The translations under genes were made by a program, and so were the position numbers. The notes beneath the pieces are model-generated. The model ran no database searches. It saw only the letters and a program-made list of their open reading frames with translations, and was not told the origin of the DNA. A DNA stretch of 64,000 nucleotides from Chionis minor (lineage: Eukaryota; Chordata; Aves; Charadriiformes; Chionididae), in contig VZSF01001275.1 in NCBI GenBank assembly GCA_013398295.1, forward strand, positions 550,641-614,640. Direction: 5' to 3'. Positions 38,101-51,902 of the stretch are shown piece after piece. Positions within the stretch are counted from its first letter, which is position 1. The number at the start of each line of letters is the position of its first letter.

Positions 38101-41100
38101 TGGTCCTTGAAGTGGTGCCCATTTCTCATCAAATATTCTATCAGCCGGATGCTGCCTAGGATCAAACACAAAACAGATCTCTGTAGCTTTTGCATCATCT
38201 GCATTCTGAAGGAGCTCTTTCAGCATTTCTTTTTCTGAGGGGTAGGCATTAAGAATGCTTTTAATTCTACTCGTCAATTTTTCTTTCTGGCCAAACTCTG
38301 TTCCGAGGGTAGTAAAACAGATATTGGATGCGTATCTTTCTAAAGCTTTATGGCGTTTTGGTATTGCTCCAAGCTTTACTGCAACTTCTCTTGGAATATC
38401 ACCATGACAATATTTAACAGTTGTGTCTTTAACTTTAATCCATGGACAGTCATTGTAACACAAAGATTTTGCAGGCAGAAGTGCAAGACGAGTATCAGGT
38501 AACAAAATCTCACCATACCTTTTCTCACAAAATTCCTGCTTCTTCTCTCTAATAAGGCTCCATATTCCTTCACTAATTATTCTCCTGCAAAGCTGAAAGT
38601 TGTCTTCTGTTAGTTGTTTGGTCCCTCTTTCCTGATTTATTAATTCCAGAACTACAGCAAAGTCTTCAACTGTAAAAGCCTGTCTTACACCCACACTTTC
38701 AAATAGCTCACGGAAACTATTTTTGTATTTATTAGGCAACTGATAGAGATAGGGTGCTGCTTCAAAATTCAAGTGAAAAGACACTTTTGTTGGATCAACA
38801 TACACATTCTCAACCAGAATAAAACTACAGTTTGTCAGTTGTTCAATTATCATAGCTTTTGTTGATTCATTCTGTAACATTGCTTCATGTAGATATTTGT
38901 AACAAGCATTTGTGATATTTTCTTGATATAAAGTGATTCCATCAAATGACTTTGCAACTTCTTCTAACTGATTTATGACCAAATCAACAGCTGGTTTCTT
39001 CAGTAAACCCAAAAATTCTTTGACAGCTAATGACAAAGCACCACAACCTTTAAAGGAGTGGGAACTTTCGTTAAGAATTGGTTGTATTAGGCAAACTATA
39101 TCTTGATGATCAGCAGTGAAAAGATCAGTTGCTGAAAACATTGCTTCAGGTTGAAAATCACTGCCTTTCCAGTGCAGTGAGAAGCCTGCTGGCTTGCTAA
39201 GAAAAGGAAGGAAAGGGATGGTTTGACACTTTGCAGCAAATTCTTTACCTCTGGGGTCTCTAGATTTTAGTTTTTCGTCAATAAGACTCAATATGATACT
39301 GCTTCTAAGACAAGCTGCAGCATGATCAATCTTGTTAACTTCGGCTACTGACTCCGCACGTTCTATCAGATCTTCCCATAAAATATCATCTTTAGCCATT
39401 CCCAACTGAACAAGTTTAACCAAAATTACTTGATTAAGATAATCCTGAGTGGTGCCATATGGAAATCTTCCATCTTCGGCATCATATAACTTTGCAACTC
39501 TTCCTTCAGGATGAATCAGTCTTGATGGTGTAACTAATGGATGTCCATCCAATGAACAGGGAATACATGGAGTGACACGAAGAATTCCTGAGAACTCCTC
39601 AACTTTTTCATTGAGAACGTAACGCATCAAAGGGTCACGCAGCTCTGCATCAATCTCTTGAACATTAGGGAAAAATACCTCAGAAAAGAACTGTTTCTCA
39701 GAGAACGTGTTCTCCAATAATATGTATTTGCATCCTGCTTCTTCAAATCCTGTCTTTACCCAGGACGGGAGATCTACAGCACATAGATTTTTGGAACTGG
39801 TTTTTTTAAGGTACTTCAAAAATATCTTAAAGGCTGACGGTCCAACATCTGGTCGTTTCAGTATAGAGTCATCTAAAAACCTTACATTCTTCATGGAAAC
39901 CCAAGAGAAACCATCAGAAAACACTTTGATCCCTTCTTTGCTTTTCATATGAGCTATGTCTTCATAAAACCCTTGACAAATAACGGAAAAATCATCATGA
40001 ACTGAATCAGGATCTGGCCACACTGCACAGTAACTGTAGTCAACTAGCTCGCCGTTGATTGCCATGTCCCGTAGAACACAAAGCGCTTCTATGTAGGCTT
40101 TTACAATAACATGCCTCATGAATACTGTATTCCATCTTCCTTTTGTGTCTGTTTTCCAGATCTCTTTCCGATTTGAAGTAACTGCAAAGCAGCCGTTTAT
40201 ATGAAGAGGTAAGCCTGTTTTTATCCGTAGAGGTAAGTAGCAGAACACTTCACCTATGTTGTTGCAATTAGGTTTCACAATCCACTTTTGATCCTGGGTC
40301 TCAGAGAGCAATACTCCTACTCCACCACAGGGAACAAGACCTAGTCTTCGTCCACTTTCATGTAATGAAAATTTTAAAGCATCTCCAGTGTCCATGCAAG
40401 AACATAAAAGCCATGTTGTTGAATCTACTGTTTTCTGTGGCAATTCATCAGCTGACCTTTTTGTCTGTCCCGATTTAGCCATCTCAAAGAAAGAAGCTGG
40501 ATCATCTTCTGTACCTCTGAAAAGTGGAGACTGTAAATCAGCAATCCGCCTAAATACATGGTGAAATTCTTCTACTACTATCTGTAAGATACACGAGGAC
40601 TTTGGTGTTTCGGTGGGAAGCTTTTTATTGCTGCTGCTGCTGCAGACCTTCATGAGTTTAGCTGCTTCCTTTAAAACGCTTACATTTGGTGCAGTCAAGG
40701 CTTTGGAAGAACAGAGATTCTTTTTGATAGTGACAACATCTTGTGCCACCCCAGGATCATCTGCTTCAATTTTCAAGTATTTCAAAACCATGGAATTTAC
40801 ACTCTGAGCAAATATTATCAGTCTATGACCACAAATGCTAAATTCATCCACAAGAGAGTAGATGTCTGCTGTATTGTAGCACGCACTGCTGACTTCACTC
40901 ACTTTAGCTTCCTGCTGAGTTCTAAAGGACAGCCTGAAAAGAGTTCCTTTGTAGCTGTAAGGAGATTCTACAGTCAGTGGCAGCTGGCAACCAAAAACTC
41001 CTATAAATGGCTTAAACTGATTGGGAAACTTTCGCAGCCTCTTCTGTTGTTTACTCCAGTTGATTTTGATCCCAGGGTTAGATTTATCTCTAATATGCTT

Positions 41101-43682
41101 ACTGATATGGTTAACGTTTGGATCAAACATAATCATGTACTCCCGGCTCAAAATAATAGGAACATCGGTGATATGATAGACAGAATTAAATCCCAGTCCA
41201 AATTTTCCTACTTTGTCAACTTCACTCCTTTTTAAAGACTCTCCTAATCGAGTTATATTTAGGAAATCAGAGTCCGAAAATTGAGAATTATTGAATGACC
41301 ACAAAGCTGGACCATGACATGCTGCCATTCCGGGATCCAACAGATTCTCTCTTATATCCATATTTCTTCTCATGTCAATCAGGAAATTACATTCTGTTGC
41401 ATTAGCATCATCAGCATTTTGAAGGAGCTCTTTAAAGATATCTGAAATGGAAGGGTATTCTTCCAAGATGTTTTTAATTCTTACAGTCAGAGGCTCTCTT
41501 TGTCCAGATTGCTCAAATCCCATATTTTCTGGATTAATCAATCTTGTGCTAAGGCATGGGACATTTAGCCACTCAGCGGTTTTCATTGGTATGTCTTCGT
41601 GCACCAAAATTATTGGTTCAACAGAATCTTCAAGCAAATCGTTCAAGTCATCAACTTTGATATCACAGTAACAGCACTCGTGAATTGGCCTCATGGCAAG
41701 TTTATAGGGAAGTTTGCCACTGTATAGTGGCATGGGCGTATGCAGACTTGCAGGAATCTGATTGCTGTACAGCCATCTTATGATGCCCAACATAATGTGA
41801 AGATTTTGTTTACTCTCTTGTTCTGAGAGAGATTGCTCACTTTTTAGATATATTTTCTGAATGACCATAGAAACATGGTCTGGTGTTAACTGCTCAATTG
41901 AACCACAACATTTAAACAACTGGTGAAACTTGGCCATCGTTTTTGGCACATAATGTAGATAAGGTTGGAGATCAAGATCAGGTACTGACTTTATCACTGC
42001 TTGTGTGAGAGAACAAAATGTTTTACCTGTCCAAACCCAGGGAAATTTCAGGGCTTTAAAAGCTTCTTTGCCGTCTTCTAGATGATCATGCATAAATCCA
42101 TAAATCTCAAGCAAGATATGCTGAAATTGATAATAGTCCTCATCACTGAAGGTTTTAGAACTGTGCCAATCAACCACCACCTTGAAATGTTTTAAGACTG
42201 CTTTTATGCTAGGCTTGGTGGGGATACCAAGTGCTTTTTCTGTATCCAACAGCACATTTTCCACAAGAGGAAGTGAGGAACCAACTAAAATTGCATGAGA
42301 TATATCACACATTTCTGGTGGTGAACACAGATTACAATGATCTCCTTTCCAGACTAAGGACCCTGGATAATTTGGAGGTCTTTCCTTACATGCGGGGATC
42401 CATTTCGTTTTTTTCAGAGCAGCTTTTGTTTCAGGTAAGTGAAGCAGCGTATGGTTTTTGTTCAAAACCATCAAGAGAGTTCTAGCTTTTCTTAACAGTA
42501 AATCATGATTGGTGTCAGAGTTAGCATGCAAACTTTCAATTTTATTTGCCACTCTCATAATATCACTTTCCTCAAGATTGGCCTCATTTTTTAAGCCTAT
42601 TTGTCTCAAAGAATGAAGAATATCTGAAGATGTAAAAATAACAGGGGGGAAGCAAATTTCCTCCTCAGCATAAAACAAATTTTGCAGAAGTTCTACCTCA
42701 GGATCAAAGAGTTCATTTGCTGACAGTATCTTTTCCTGTGAAATCTTAATAAACTTTAGTGATGCCAGCCAATCTATCACATCTATATTCTCATTTTTCA
42801 GAAAAGTCAGATTTTCAAGAACCCATTGCATTATCTGTGTTATTTCATCGTATGAGTAAAAATCACTTCTTATGTCTTGTATAACAAACTTCAAGCAATC
42901 TGTGCTCTTTAGCTGCTCGACTTTCAGCAGGTTAGCTAAGCGGATAGTAGCTTCATCACTGCTGTCAATTATTGGAATAGAAAATCTTAGACCAGGAGGA
43001 ATTTTGGCAGTGTGGTGTAATACCTTACTACCTTTTAGCCCAGTAAAAACAGGGACGCTTTCATCAGATGATTTTTCAATTTTTTTAAATATTAGCAATT
43101 CCTGAATAATTCTTCTCTCTTTTTCACTTGCATCAGTTAAACTAGCTAAGAATGCCCTAAGAGCATCTTTATGTGTTGATGGGAATGATGCAACCTGACT
43201 GCATAGTTTCTGTAATGACATTTTTTCCATTATTTGTAAAACAGCACTTGGTAATGGTGGATGCACGTATTTTTTTATAAGTGGATGTTGGATAGAAATA
43301 TCTAGCTTCTTAAGTACAACTCCACCAACTTTCTGAATAATATCAGCTAAATATTCTGGGAGCTGAGTCTCAGATTCGTCTTCCAGAATGATAGGTGATG
43401 GATTCCTAAATCTAATCAGTTCCAACGACGTTTGGTTTTCCTCCAGCAGTGTCTTCGGGATAAGCGGCATGTCATCAAACACACTCAAGTCATCAGAAAA
43501 ATGTATATATAGGTTCTTCCAGACCATCTTAAGCCAGGAAACTGATGGGTGATTTTTGTCTTCCAAACCTGGATACCACAGTACCACCATGTCTCTGCCA
43601 GGCCACACGCAATTCATAACTTCTTTAATGAGCCGGGCAAATCTTTCTGGGTTCAGAAGCTGCAGCTGAGTGCACGGCCTTC
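32119..43682 (-). CDS. SACS: sacsin, giant terminal coding exon
   Basis: Sacsin is a very large cytosolic protein of neurons and other cells, linked to chaperone function, intermediate-filament handling and mitochondrial network maintenance. Loss in humans causes the ataxia ARSACS. This single uninterrupted 11.56-kb exon follows a GTAATTGCAG acceptor. Its first two bases complete a Gly codon, then [14 protein letters not shown] follows, and it runs to the stop at 32121-32119. Visible domains: the second Hsp90-like repeat with [13 protein letters not shown] (about 41.4 kb) and [14 protein letters not shown]; the third with [13 protein letters not shown] (about 38.2 kb) and [14 protein letters not shown]; a J domain with [11 protein letters not shown] (HPD at 32847-32839); and a C-terminal HEPN domain from about [16 protein letters not shown] (about 32.54 kb) to ENFIQQKV. 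From the Met at 43617 it has 3,832 codons, against 3,829 in the ORF first described for human. I see no stop, frameshift or missing key motif. Confidence 0.98.
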
Positions 43683-46600
43683 CTGCAATTACAGCAAAAG
43701 GGCAAAGCCATGAAAATCACAGAGCCAAGTTACATAACAAAGTGCTTTGGGGGAAGGAGAGGGGGGCGGAGGGAAGGGAATCTAACTTCTGCCCTGATTT
43801 TCCTTTCTGGAGAAAAAAAACCTGTTTGTTAAAGAGAACTGCAGATACCAGCTCCCCTTGCCTTTAGGAGTTAATTAAAAGCAAACACATTCCATATTAG
43901 TATAAAAATAAAAACAAATTGAAAATGATCAATATGTTATTGCATTTGTTAGTTTGACACAAGAGTTCTCAGGCATACATAGAAACTATGGATTTACAAT
44001 CAAAGCAGAAGCTTCAAACATATTTTTTTTTGTTTGGTTGATTCTTTACACTACCTATTTGCCTATCAGTAAATAAGGATCTTATCCATTATTTGTTTGC
44101 CTATAATTGCAAAGAGGGAAATAGATTTGAAAAATAATTTATTAGATATAGCAAAGAGCACGTGCAGGTGATTTTACACTAAAAATGACAAGCAACAAAA
44201 CTCGGTTGTGTGAGGACTGCTGAAACTAAGTTTAGATGTATATGCTTCTATTCTTACTATCAAAATTCTCACTAAAAGAAATACAGGTTAACACTCATGT
44301 CTTAGTTATCACTAAGATAGCTTATACTTGAAAACTACAGAATGTCTAGGGGTAAGAAAATAGTACAAACACAAAAATACCACTACCTCCCAAAAACATC
44401 AAAAACAATAACAAAAATAGAAGCGATACACGTATTTGAATTTCAGTTCTTTCTTCCATCTAGATAGCACTGCCATTTCCTTAAAATCAACAGTCTAATT
44501 AAAGATACTCTCTACAGTCCCCGCTCTCCTGGAAATCTGCAGCAAGACATCCTTCAGAAAAAAAAAATCTTCCATTTCACTGCCATGTCTGCAGAGCAGC
44601 ACCTTCTGTTAGTTCTACTAAACAGAAAACACAGGTAAACACAGCAGCTTTGTGAAAGTGAGAAACACTTGCAGCAGTGGGCCAGCGAAATAATCTACTT
44701 GAAAGCTAAGCTTAAGTCCCATTACTTGAGCATATAACTTTAGAAATACTGTTTTAAAATCTATACATGTGATTTTAAAACACCAGAAACTTCCTATGGC
44801 ATGGAAATTTATTTTAAAATATACTAAAAAAAATTTAAATATTGATCATTTCTGTGTAACACAACTACAAGGCTTTCTTCATCAATATGCATTTTCCCCT
44901 CAACTGTATTCAGAACTATTTTCATAATTAACTTTGGTAGCTATCTTTTGCCAGCTCTATTTTGCAAGTTTTCTTTACAAGAAAGCTGGGGTAATGAGTA
45001 CAGCTAATCACCAAAACCACAAAAATATCAAGCTTCAATCCAAACCAGTACATCTTCAGTTAACAACCGTACCTGAAAATCCCCAGAGAAGCTGTTGGGC
45101 TAGAATATAATCAAATCCATTTTTAGAAAACATCTTGTGAGTTACATATTGATGTACTAAATATAGAAACAGTTATTAACTAGCAAAATACAGTACACAT
45201 TTTAGGAGAGAAAAAGAAGATCTGGTTGTCTTTGTACAATACAATTTAAAAAAATTGCATCCCTTCTTCCCAAAGAAACAATACTAGAAAGCTTCTGTTT
45301 CTGCAACTGTATCAGGAATCTCTCTGATATTCTACAGCTACGTAAGTAAAATTCCTCACAGGTGAAGTTTTAAAACCTGCCCCAGACCCCTCTAATACTT
45401 ATTATTTATAATAACTTACAACTTTGATGGTATTGCAGTGCAAAATCTTAAAATGAAGAATAATTAAGGAGGCACCTTTAAAAAAAAAAAAGTAGGCCAC
45501 TACAATCTTGCAAAGGATTCTCTAAAAGTTCTTAGGCATTTCTAGAAGATTCAGAAGAATTATACTTGCCATATTCATTTACAAATGTATGTTCTTCTAA
45601 TCAATGAGAAGCATGTTACCAACTAAGAACAAGTTCCTACAAAAATGTATTCAAAGAAACTGCCAGAGGAGTAAGAGAGACAGAAGCAAGACCTTAAACG
45701 TGACCAAAAATCTCCCCGAGAACTAAAAAGACTAGGGAGACTTTGTTACAACTCAGAGACCAAGCCTGGAAACTAAGGAATGTCCTAGAATAACTCAGTA
45801 AGGGGTTGCTCTACAAATAGGGGGTTTTCATTTTAGTCACCTCTGTGTTTTCTGTTTAAGATGTATTCAGGCATAGAATCTGTCAAACCTGTATTTTGTT
45901 TTGCTCAGTTTTTTAATTTAAGCATGGCTTTGGACTGCTGCGTGACATTCACTTGGAGGAAACTGTCTAGGACAACACATCTTAAAAGTCAATTTAAAGG
46001 TATCATCATGAGGAACTGGTATTTTTCAAAGCTAACATTCCTGTCTTCCATATGAATTTTCATCAACCTAAATTCACTGTGGCTGTCTTGATCCCTGTAT
46101 TTCTGTTCTTTTTAAGTCCCAGTAATTACTACTCAACAGTGGTTCTTTACAGTTCTATTTCAGATTAAGAATATTCACTGTTTGGACACACAATTTAAAG
46201 TAGTCACTACTTTCAACAGTTTATAGTCTGTATTAAAACAAAACAAACTAAATTAAAAACAGAACCAGGGGAAATTAACAGTAAAAAAATTACAACAAGC
46301 ATATTCTACTGCAAGAATGGACAACACGTACATAATATGCCCATAAGGCTTTGACAATTCTGCTTTTTAGAACAAAGTTTTTCTTTATAGTCATTTCAGA
46401 CTCGCTGTTCTTATTCAATGAAAAGTCCGAGCACTGATTTCGTATCTTCCGTATAATTATTTTAAATATTCACACCATTTACTCTGTGCAACAAGTCACT
46501 CCCAGTTCTTTCAATTCTTTCATAGATGCTTTGCCACACTTTAAAAATTTGTTATCTTAGCTTTTCTATTATTTTTGATAATGAAGTAATGATCAAACCA

Positions 46601-47883
46601 TGAAGGAGTAGGTTTCCAACTAAACAGGATGAATAATAGACAGAGAACATATAAAGGAGTTAAGAGGAAGAAAGGTCAGAACACAGACTGAAGAAATAGA
46701 GACTGTGACTGAATGACTGAAGACCATGATAAAGGGCATCAAGAAAAGCAAATCAACCCAATGATTTATAGTATTCTATGTCTGGTTCTAATGTCTTCAG
46801 TCTAAATAAGCATTCTGATAAATTGAGCAATTTAAAAAAAAGAAGAGAGACAAGGATCTCTTTCTGAAAAGTACATTTTCTAGACATTGAAGAAAAAATA
46901 GCTCACCATATACTCATACTATTTAAAAATAAGTTGGAGGGACTTCTCTGGAAATTGTGCTTACATGAGAAGACTTCTGAGACTCAGACTTCAAATTTAC
47001 CAATCAAAAACATAATTAAATGCAAGGGTGGAAAGGTAAACACAGACAAACTCTGAGTAAAAAAGAGGCAAAAAAAATTAATTGTGAAGGCAGTTAAACA
47101 CAGAAGCATTTCATCAACAGATGCAGCGAACTGCAAGTCTTTCGATCAAGACTGGAAGTATTTCAGTAGGTCTGCATTGACACAGCCATAATCTATGAAT
47201 TACAGCTCAGGGAACACTTGCTGAAACTATATGGTCTACGGTATGCTTGGGGCTAGATGCTTAAGCTTGTTTCATCTGCTTTCACTGGAAGAGGCTGCCC
47301 AGAGAGGTGGTGGAGTCTCCGACTCTGGAGACATTCCAAACCCGCCTGGATGCCATCCTGTGCAACCTGCTCTGGCAGGGGAGTTGGACCAGATATCTCC
47401 AGAGGTCCCTTCCAACCCTGGTGATTCTATGATTCTATAATCTGGTTTTAAAAAAAAACACGCATTGATGTGATAACCTGCGATTGTGAGAAGAAATGAC
47501 CCACAATACCAAAACCATGACATGGTTATTGCATATGCAGATACTACAAACATAAAATACAATTCAGACTGTCTTAAGTGGAGGAATACTATTTACACAA
47601 AATTACTGAACCTTGAACACATGCTTTACTGAGTGAATATCTATTCTTTTACTGCAAATTTTCATCCTTCCCTGGCTTTTTTGTTCATTTATAATTTTCA
47701 TTTGTGTCATTTCCAATTCAAACAACATAGTCTATTATATCTCAAACATTTTTGTTTAGATGACTAATTTATTTATGTGAACTCAATTTCAAAAAAGACA
47801 CTGCTTTAAGCTTGGGTTTAGAGCTAGTCTGTTCAACCATTAGCAATCCGTTTCACTACATGAGAATACCAAAGATAAATTAC
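43683..47883 (-). other. SACS: SACS intron before the giant exon
   Basis: GT donor at 47883-47882 and AG acceptor at 43684-43683 on the minus strand, phase 1. The sequence is AT-rich. The only feature I recognise is the CR1 fragment at 47275-47441. Confidence 0.9.
47275..47441 (+). mobile_element. CR1 LINE 3' end
   Basis: In + orientation, so antisense to SACS. It carries the CCCAGAGAGGTGGTGGAGTC block, a TTGGACCAGAT stretch and the GGTCCCTTCCAACC terminus followed by GATTCTATGATTCTAT. It is a different 3' UTR subtype from the copy at 19.1 kb. Confidence 0.9.
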
Positions 47884-47975
47884 CTCGGCTTTTGGCAGCT
47901 TCTTTCAAAGCAGCTAGAACCTCAGGCTTCAGGTCATCAGAAAGTAACCTTCCTTCCAGGCCAGGAAAGAGTGAT
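47884..47975 (-). CDS. SACS: sacsin, short coding exon before the giant exon
   Basis: A 92-bp exon between a GTGCTTAG acceptor and a GTAATT donor. Its first base finishes an Arg codon, then 30 codons follow ([30 protein letters not shown]), then the first base of the Gly codon completed at 43682. It belongs to the linker after the first Hsp90-like repeat. The phase fit on both sides is exact. Confidence 0.95.
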
Positions 47976-50419
47976 CTAAGCACACCATAAAAAAGAAACA
48001 AACAAAAAACCCCAAAACACACTTTAGCAAAGCATCTAATTTATTCACATTGCGGCACAGAAATTGCCAGCACGATAGTCATCATGGTAAGACAGTCACA
48101 TGCAAAGCAATCGCTTACGTATGCTGAATTGGGCTTTCACAGGGCATTTTCTCATAAATGAGAAAACTGTACGTTTAGAAGCAGAGAGCAGCAAGAAACT
48201 AATTTTTCTAACTACTCTTCTTTTCAAAGCAGGTCTAAGCAAGTTTTCTTTTGACAGAAAAACTGGGATTAGAAAATTATTTTCATCTATTTGTATTCTA
48301 ACCAAAATAAAAGACAAAACAGCACCCACTATTCTACGTCTCAAAGATTCTATTTGAAAGCATACAAAAAAACACAATAGGAAATTCTAGGGCCTCAAAA
48401 GATCTGTGGATTACAAAAGATCTGCAGACAGTGGTTAAGATTATGGTAGCCAAAAGTGAGTCTCATCCTGCCCTTCCCTCCCCTTCCTTTATGTTAGCAC
48501 TTCAAGCTAAGAAGTTTTTTAGGGCTTTGGCCTTCCTCAAATCAAAAATAACTACCTAGATTAATTCTGACAGCAGGCATGTCAGTTATACATAAATCAA
48601 CACAAAATCTTTCTTGTTCTTCCACAGGTGTTAACAGAAAGAAATTCATAAGAGCTGATTACAGCTTTTTAAGCAAGCTCCCAATTTGAATATGCAAAGA
48701 GCCAAACTTTTAAGTTTAAAGTTTTAATAAAGTTTAAAGTGCTTTAAAAGAACCAGCATAAGTCATTTATCATATTTATATTATATAATAATTAAAAATA
48801 ATCACTGTAGGCAAGAATAGAAGCGAATAAAGCATTACTATTTCAGATTTCTGTATTATCGTAGCTAGCAAGTAGATTTATGCCTGGTATAACATGCTTT
48901 TGTGTCAGTTCCACAAGACTAACCAAACTAAACCCATTAGCAACAGAACATGAACTGCGTAAGATCTAGTAGTATCATTAAATTCCAAAAAACCATATCT
49001 TATGTCTGAAGCAGAGCTGTAATTTGCTAGTCTCATCATGGGACTGTTTTGTATATTAGTACACTGGCTTAACTTCTGGAAGGAGAAACAAAGTGAAAGA
49101 ATAGCAGAAGATAAATCATCTCACAACAGATGCCAGAGAAATTTCTTTTATTATTATTTTTTAAAGAAGACATGAGAATCACAGGCTCTGAGTACTGTTA
49201 ATCCTCTGACAAACAACCTGAATTGTCTAGAACAAGAAAGATTATGGTTTTAGAATATAATAGAAAAAGAACAGCAGCAGATTTGAAAAAAGCAAACAAC
49301 TCTCAAGCAGCGCGGGAAGATCAGTTACCTGCATCCAACTCCTTTTCTTGAAGATGTGTTGTCTATACATATACTCAAACCACAATTTATATAAGGACCT
49401 TACTTGGAGCGCTTTTTACCTTGATAATACCTATATTAGCACACTCCAACCCACCTCTACTTCCCTTATAAACAGTCCACAGGGCAGTGAAAGCAGTAAA
49501 GCACATGCCAAGCGTCACATTCTCTCAAGCTGAAAACTAGTGGAACTCTGAGGGAAAAGAGGAGGGGTGGATGTGAACATACATACGGGTAACATTTCGT
49601 GATGAGGAACAGCTAGAGGTAAGACACCTCGTGTGACTGAGTGACTTCAAGCAGTACCTCCTAACAGAGTACTTAGGGTCCAGATTTAACAAATCTTTCA
49701 TACCTGCATAATCCAGTACAGACACAAAAAGCACAAATCATGCTTTCTCCCCAGCAACCCCAAGGTCACTTATTCCAGCTAGCCTGCTCTTTCCTATCCC
49801 CTCCCCAGTGTCAATGAAAGCTTTTTTGGCAGATGAAATGTGAACCTAGTTGGAACACTGATGCAGCTGGGAAACAAGCAAGGACAAAAAAATTAATTGG
49901 AGAGGGACTGGAAAGAACAAGGGAGAGCAGATGTAGAAGACAAGCCCACTTCTTTCCACGGCAGTATCTTTTTACTTCCCAAAACCAGTAAGTGCTTAGT
50001 ACTAAGCCCTTCACAGTAACACTCTTGTGTTTAAAAAAAAAAAAGCCTGAAGTAATCTCAAGCTTTAAGTTTAATAAAAGCTCTTATCAATACCTAATTT
50101 AATGTACTTCCAAGTATGCATCTTTCTAATCTCCTCCTATTTATAATTCTCATAAGAAAGCTAATTTGAAATATATCCTGAGGTATTCCCCTAAAGCCTA
50201 GGTCACATGATTCTTTATAAACTTACAGTGGCAATAGATGTCAAACTTTTCAAATGAGACATATGCACACAAACATGTACATATATACAGAAACTCGAGT
50301 TCTATCTATGCATTATTTCATTACATTACAGGCTGCTGCATATCATCTTGTTTGCAAATAGTCTGAAGCTCTCTTTTAGCATTTAAATTAAAAAACAGTA
50401 TTTAAAATATTAAGTATAC
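47976..50419 (-). other. SACS: SACS intron
   Basis: GTATAC donor at 50419 and TTAG acceptor at 47977-47976, phase 2. AT-rich sequence with a few A-runs. I see no repeat family or RNA gene in it. Confidence 0.88.
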
Positions 50420-51902
50420 CTGGGATATTCTTCTGAGGTTATGTAAACTACATCCTGTTCTGACACAGATGAGGAAAAAGGAATAAAATTTCCATTCTGT
50501 AATGGCAAAAGCTCCAATCCAATCAGTTCACTGTAGACTCCATCAGAAAGCACAAATTCTAAAAGATGAAGCTTTTCTTCAGCAGATCCACTGTGTCCAG
50601 ATTTCCTTAGCACTTGCCGTACTACAGCAGGAGTCACTTTTTTCACAGCTTTAGCAGCAGAAATACTAAGATGCACTGCACTAGCAATATCTGCTGGTAC
50701 CTTGGCAATCTGCTTCCCTGAATTCTGGAGGTAGTTGAGAACAGAGTGAGTGTACTCCAAACTCTCATCCATTTCAGAAAAGTGCACCTGATCCACTTTT
50801 ATCCACTGGTTACTCATTGAGTAAATAACTGTATGCTGGAGCAGCTCTTTAAAGAGAGGTACTACAATTGGTTTCCAAGGTACCCTGATTTTGTTCTCAT
50901 CAGGCCACAACCTATAAATTCTTTCAGCTGACAATGGAAAATCCGAATTCTTCTCAGTCTCCATTCGTTTGATAGCTTCCAAAATGAGGGTGGTATATGC
51001 CTTTGGCACTATATTCACCACAAGAAGATCATTCCACAAAGCTGCTGGATCTCTCCACTGATCCAGCTCTCGCCATTTGATACTTCTCCTATTGTCTGTG
51101 AGACCAAAGAAACCACTAACATGAACCGGGAGTCCAGTTTTGCTTTCTTCACCTGGAGGCAAAGGCAGAAAACAAAATGCTCTTCCTGAAAAATCTGCAA
51201 CAGCTCCTTTCTCCTCCCCATTAGTCGATAAAGACATGGCTATTCCAATAGTAGGAACAAATTTCAAGTCATCAGCTAAGCAATCCAGTTCAGTACACAT
51301 TCCTCGACCACCTACACAATTACACACTAACCAAGATGTTTTCTGTGCATCCTTAACACTCTCATCTTCTACAACTATATTTACATGGTATGTCACACAT
51401 GTTATGCTATTGCTTGGAACTCCCTTACAATACTGATTTATTGCAGTTCCTAAGATCTTGATAGAATTGGGCCTTTCATGCTTCAAGGCCTTGTTCTCGC
51501 TAGCGGTTACTCTAAAAATCAGCCTCTCGGTTCCATCAGCTTCCCTAACATGCAATGAAACATCCTGAACACTCTTCAAGAAGAGCAATACTGTGTCTGC
51601 ATCTGCTCTGAAGGATTCAAACAGCTCCAAAACCTTCTGTTTGTCGTAAACATTGCTGCTCAGCTGGGAAGGCTGCAGACGAAGTGGGAAACGAAAAAAG
51701 GTACCAGGAAAGCTTCCATTCTTAAAGGTTTCCTTAGTGCTCCCAAATACACCAATGAATGGTGCAAACTGGTCCGTAAGTTCATTGATTTCCTTGTTAT
51801 CTTCTTTTAGATTCCAACACTGGCCTGATTCATGAGGTCCAAAAAGGGTTTGATGGGGATCAAGCATTCCAATCTGGTCACCGCTGAAAATACTAGGGAC
51901 AT
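50420..51902 (-). CDS. SACS: sacsin, 1.48-kb coding exon (rest of first Hsp90-like repeat)
   Basis: A 1,483-bp exon after a GTGTACAG acceptor. The first two bases complete an Asp codon and then [17 protein letters not shown] follows. It ends at SEEYP plus two bases of an Arg codon, then a GTATAC donor. It encodes about 493 residues of the first sacsin repeat beyond the ATP-binding lobe. Collinear sacsin landmarks include [38 protein letters not shown] and [18 protein letters not shown]. The open frame reads on upstream of 51902 into intron, but the acceptor and the phase match with the next exon upstream fix the boundary. No damage was seen. Confidence 0.97.

Noticed and set aside
40613..40650. 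GCT trinucleotide run as a possible unstable repeat
   Set aside because: Only a few units, coding for a short Ser run within sacsin, so too short to be notable.
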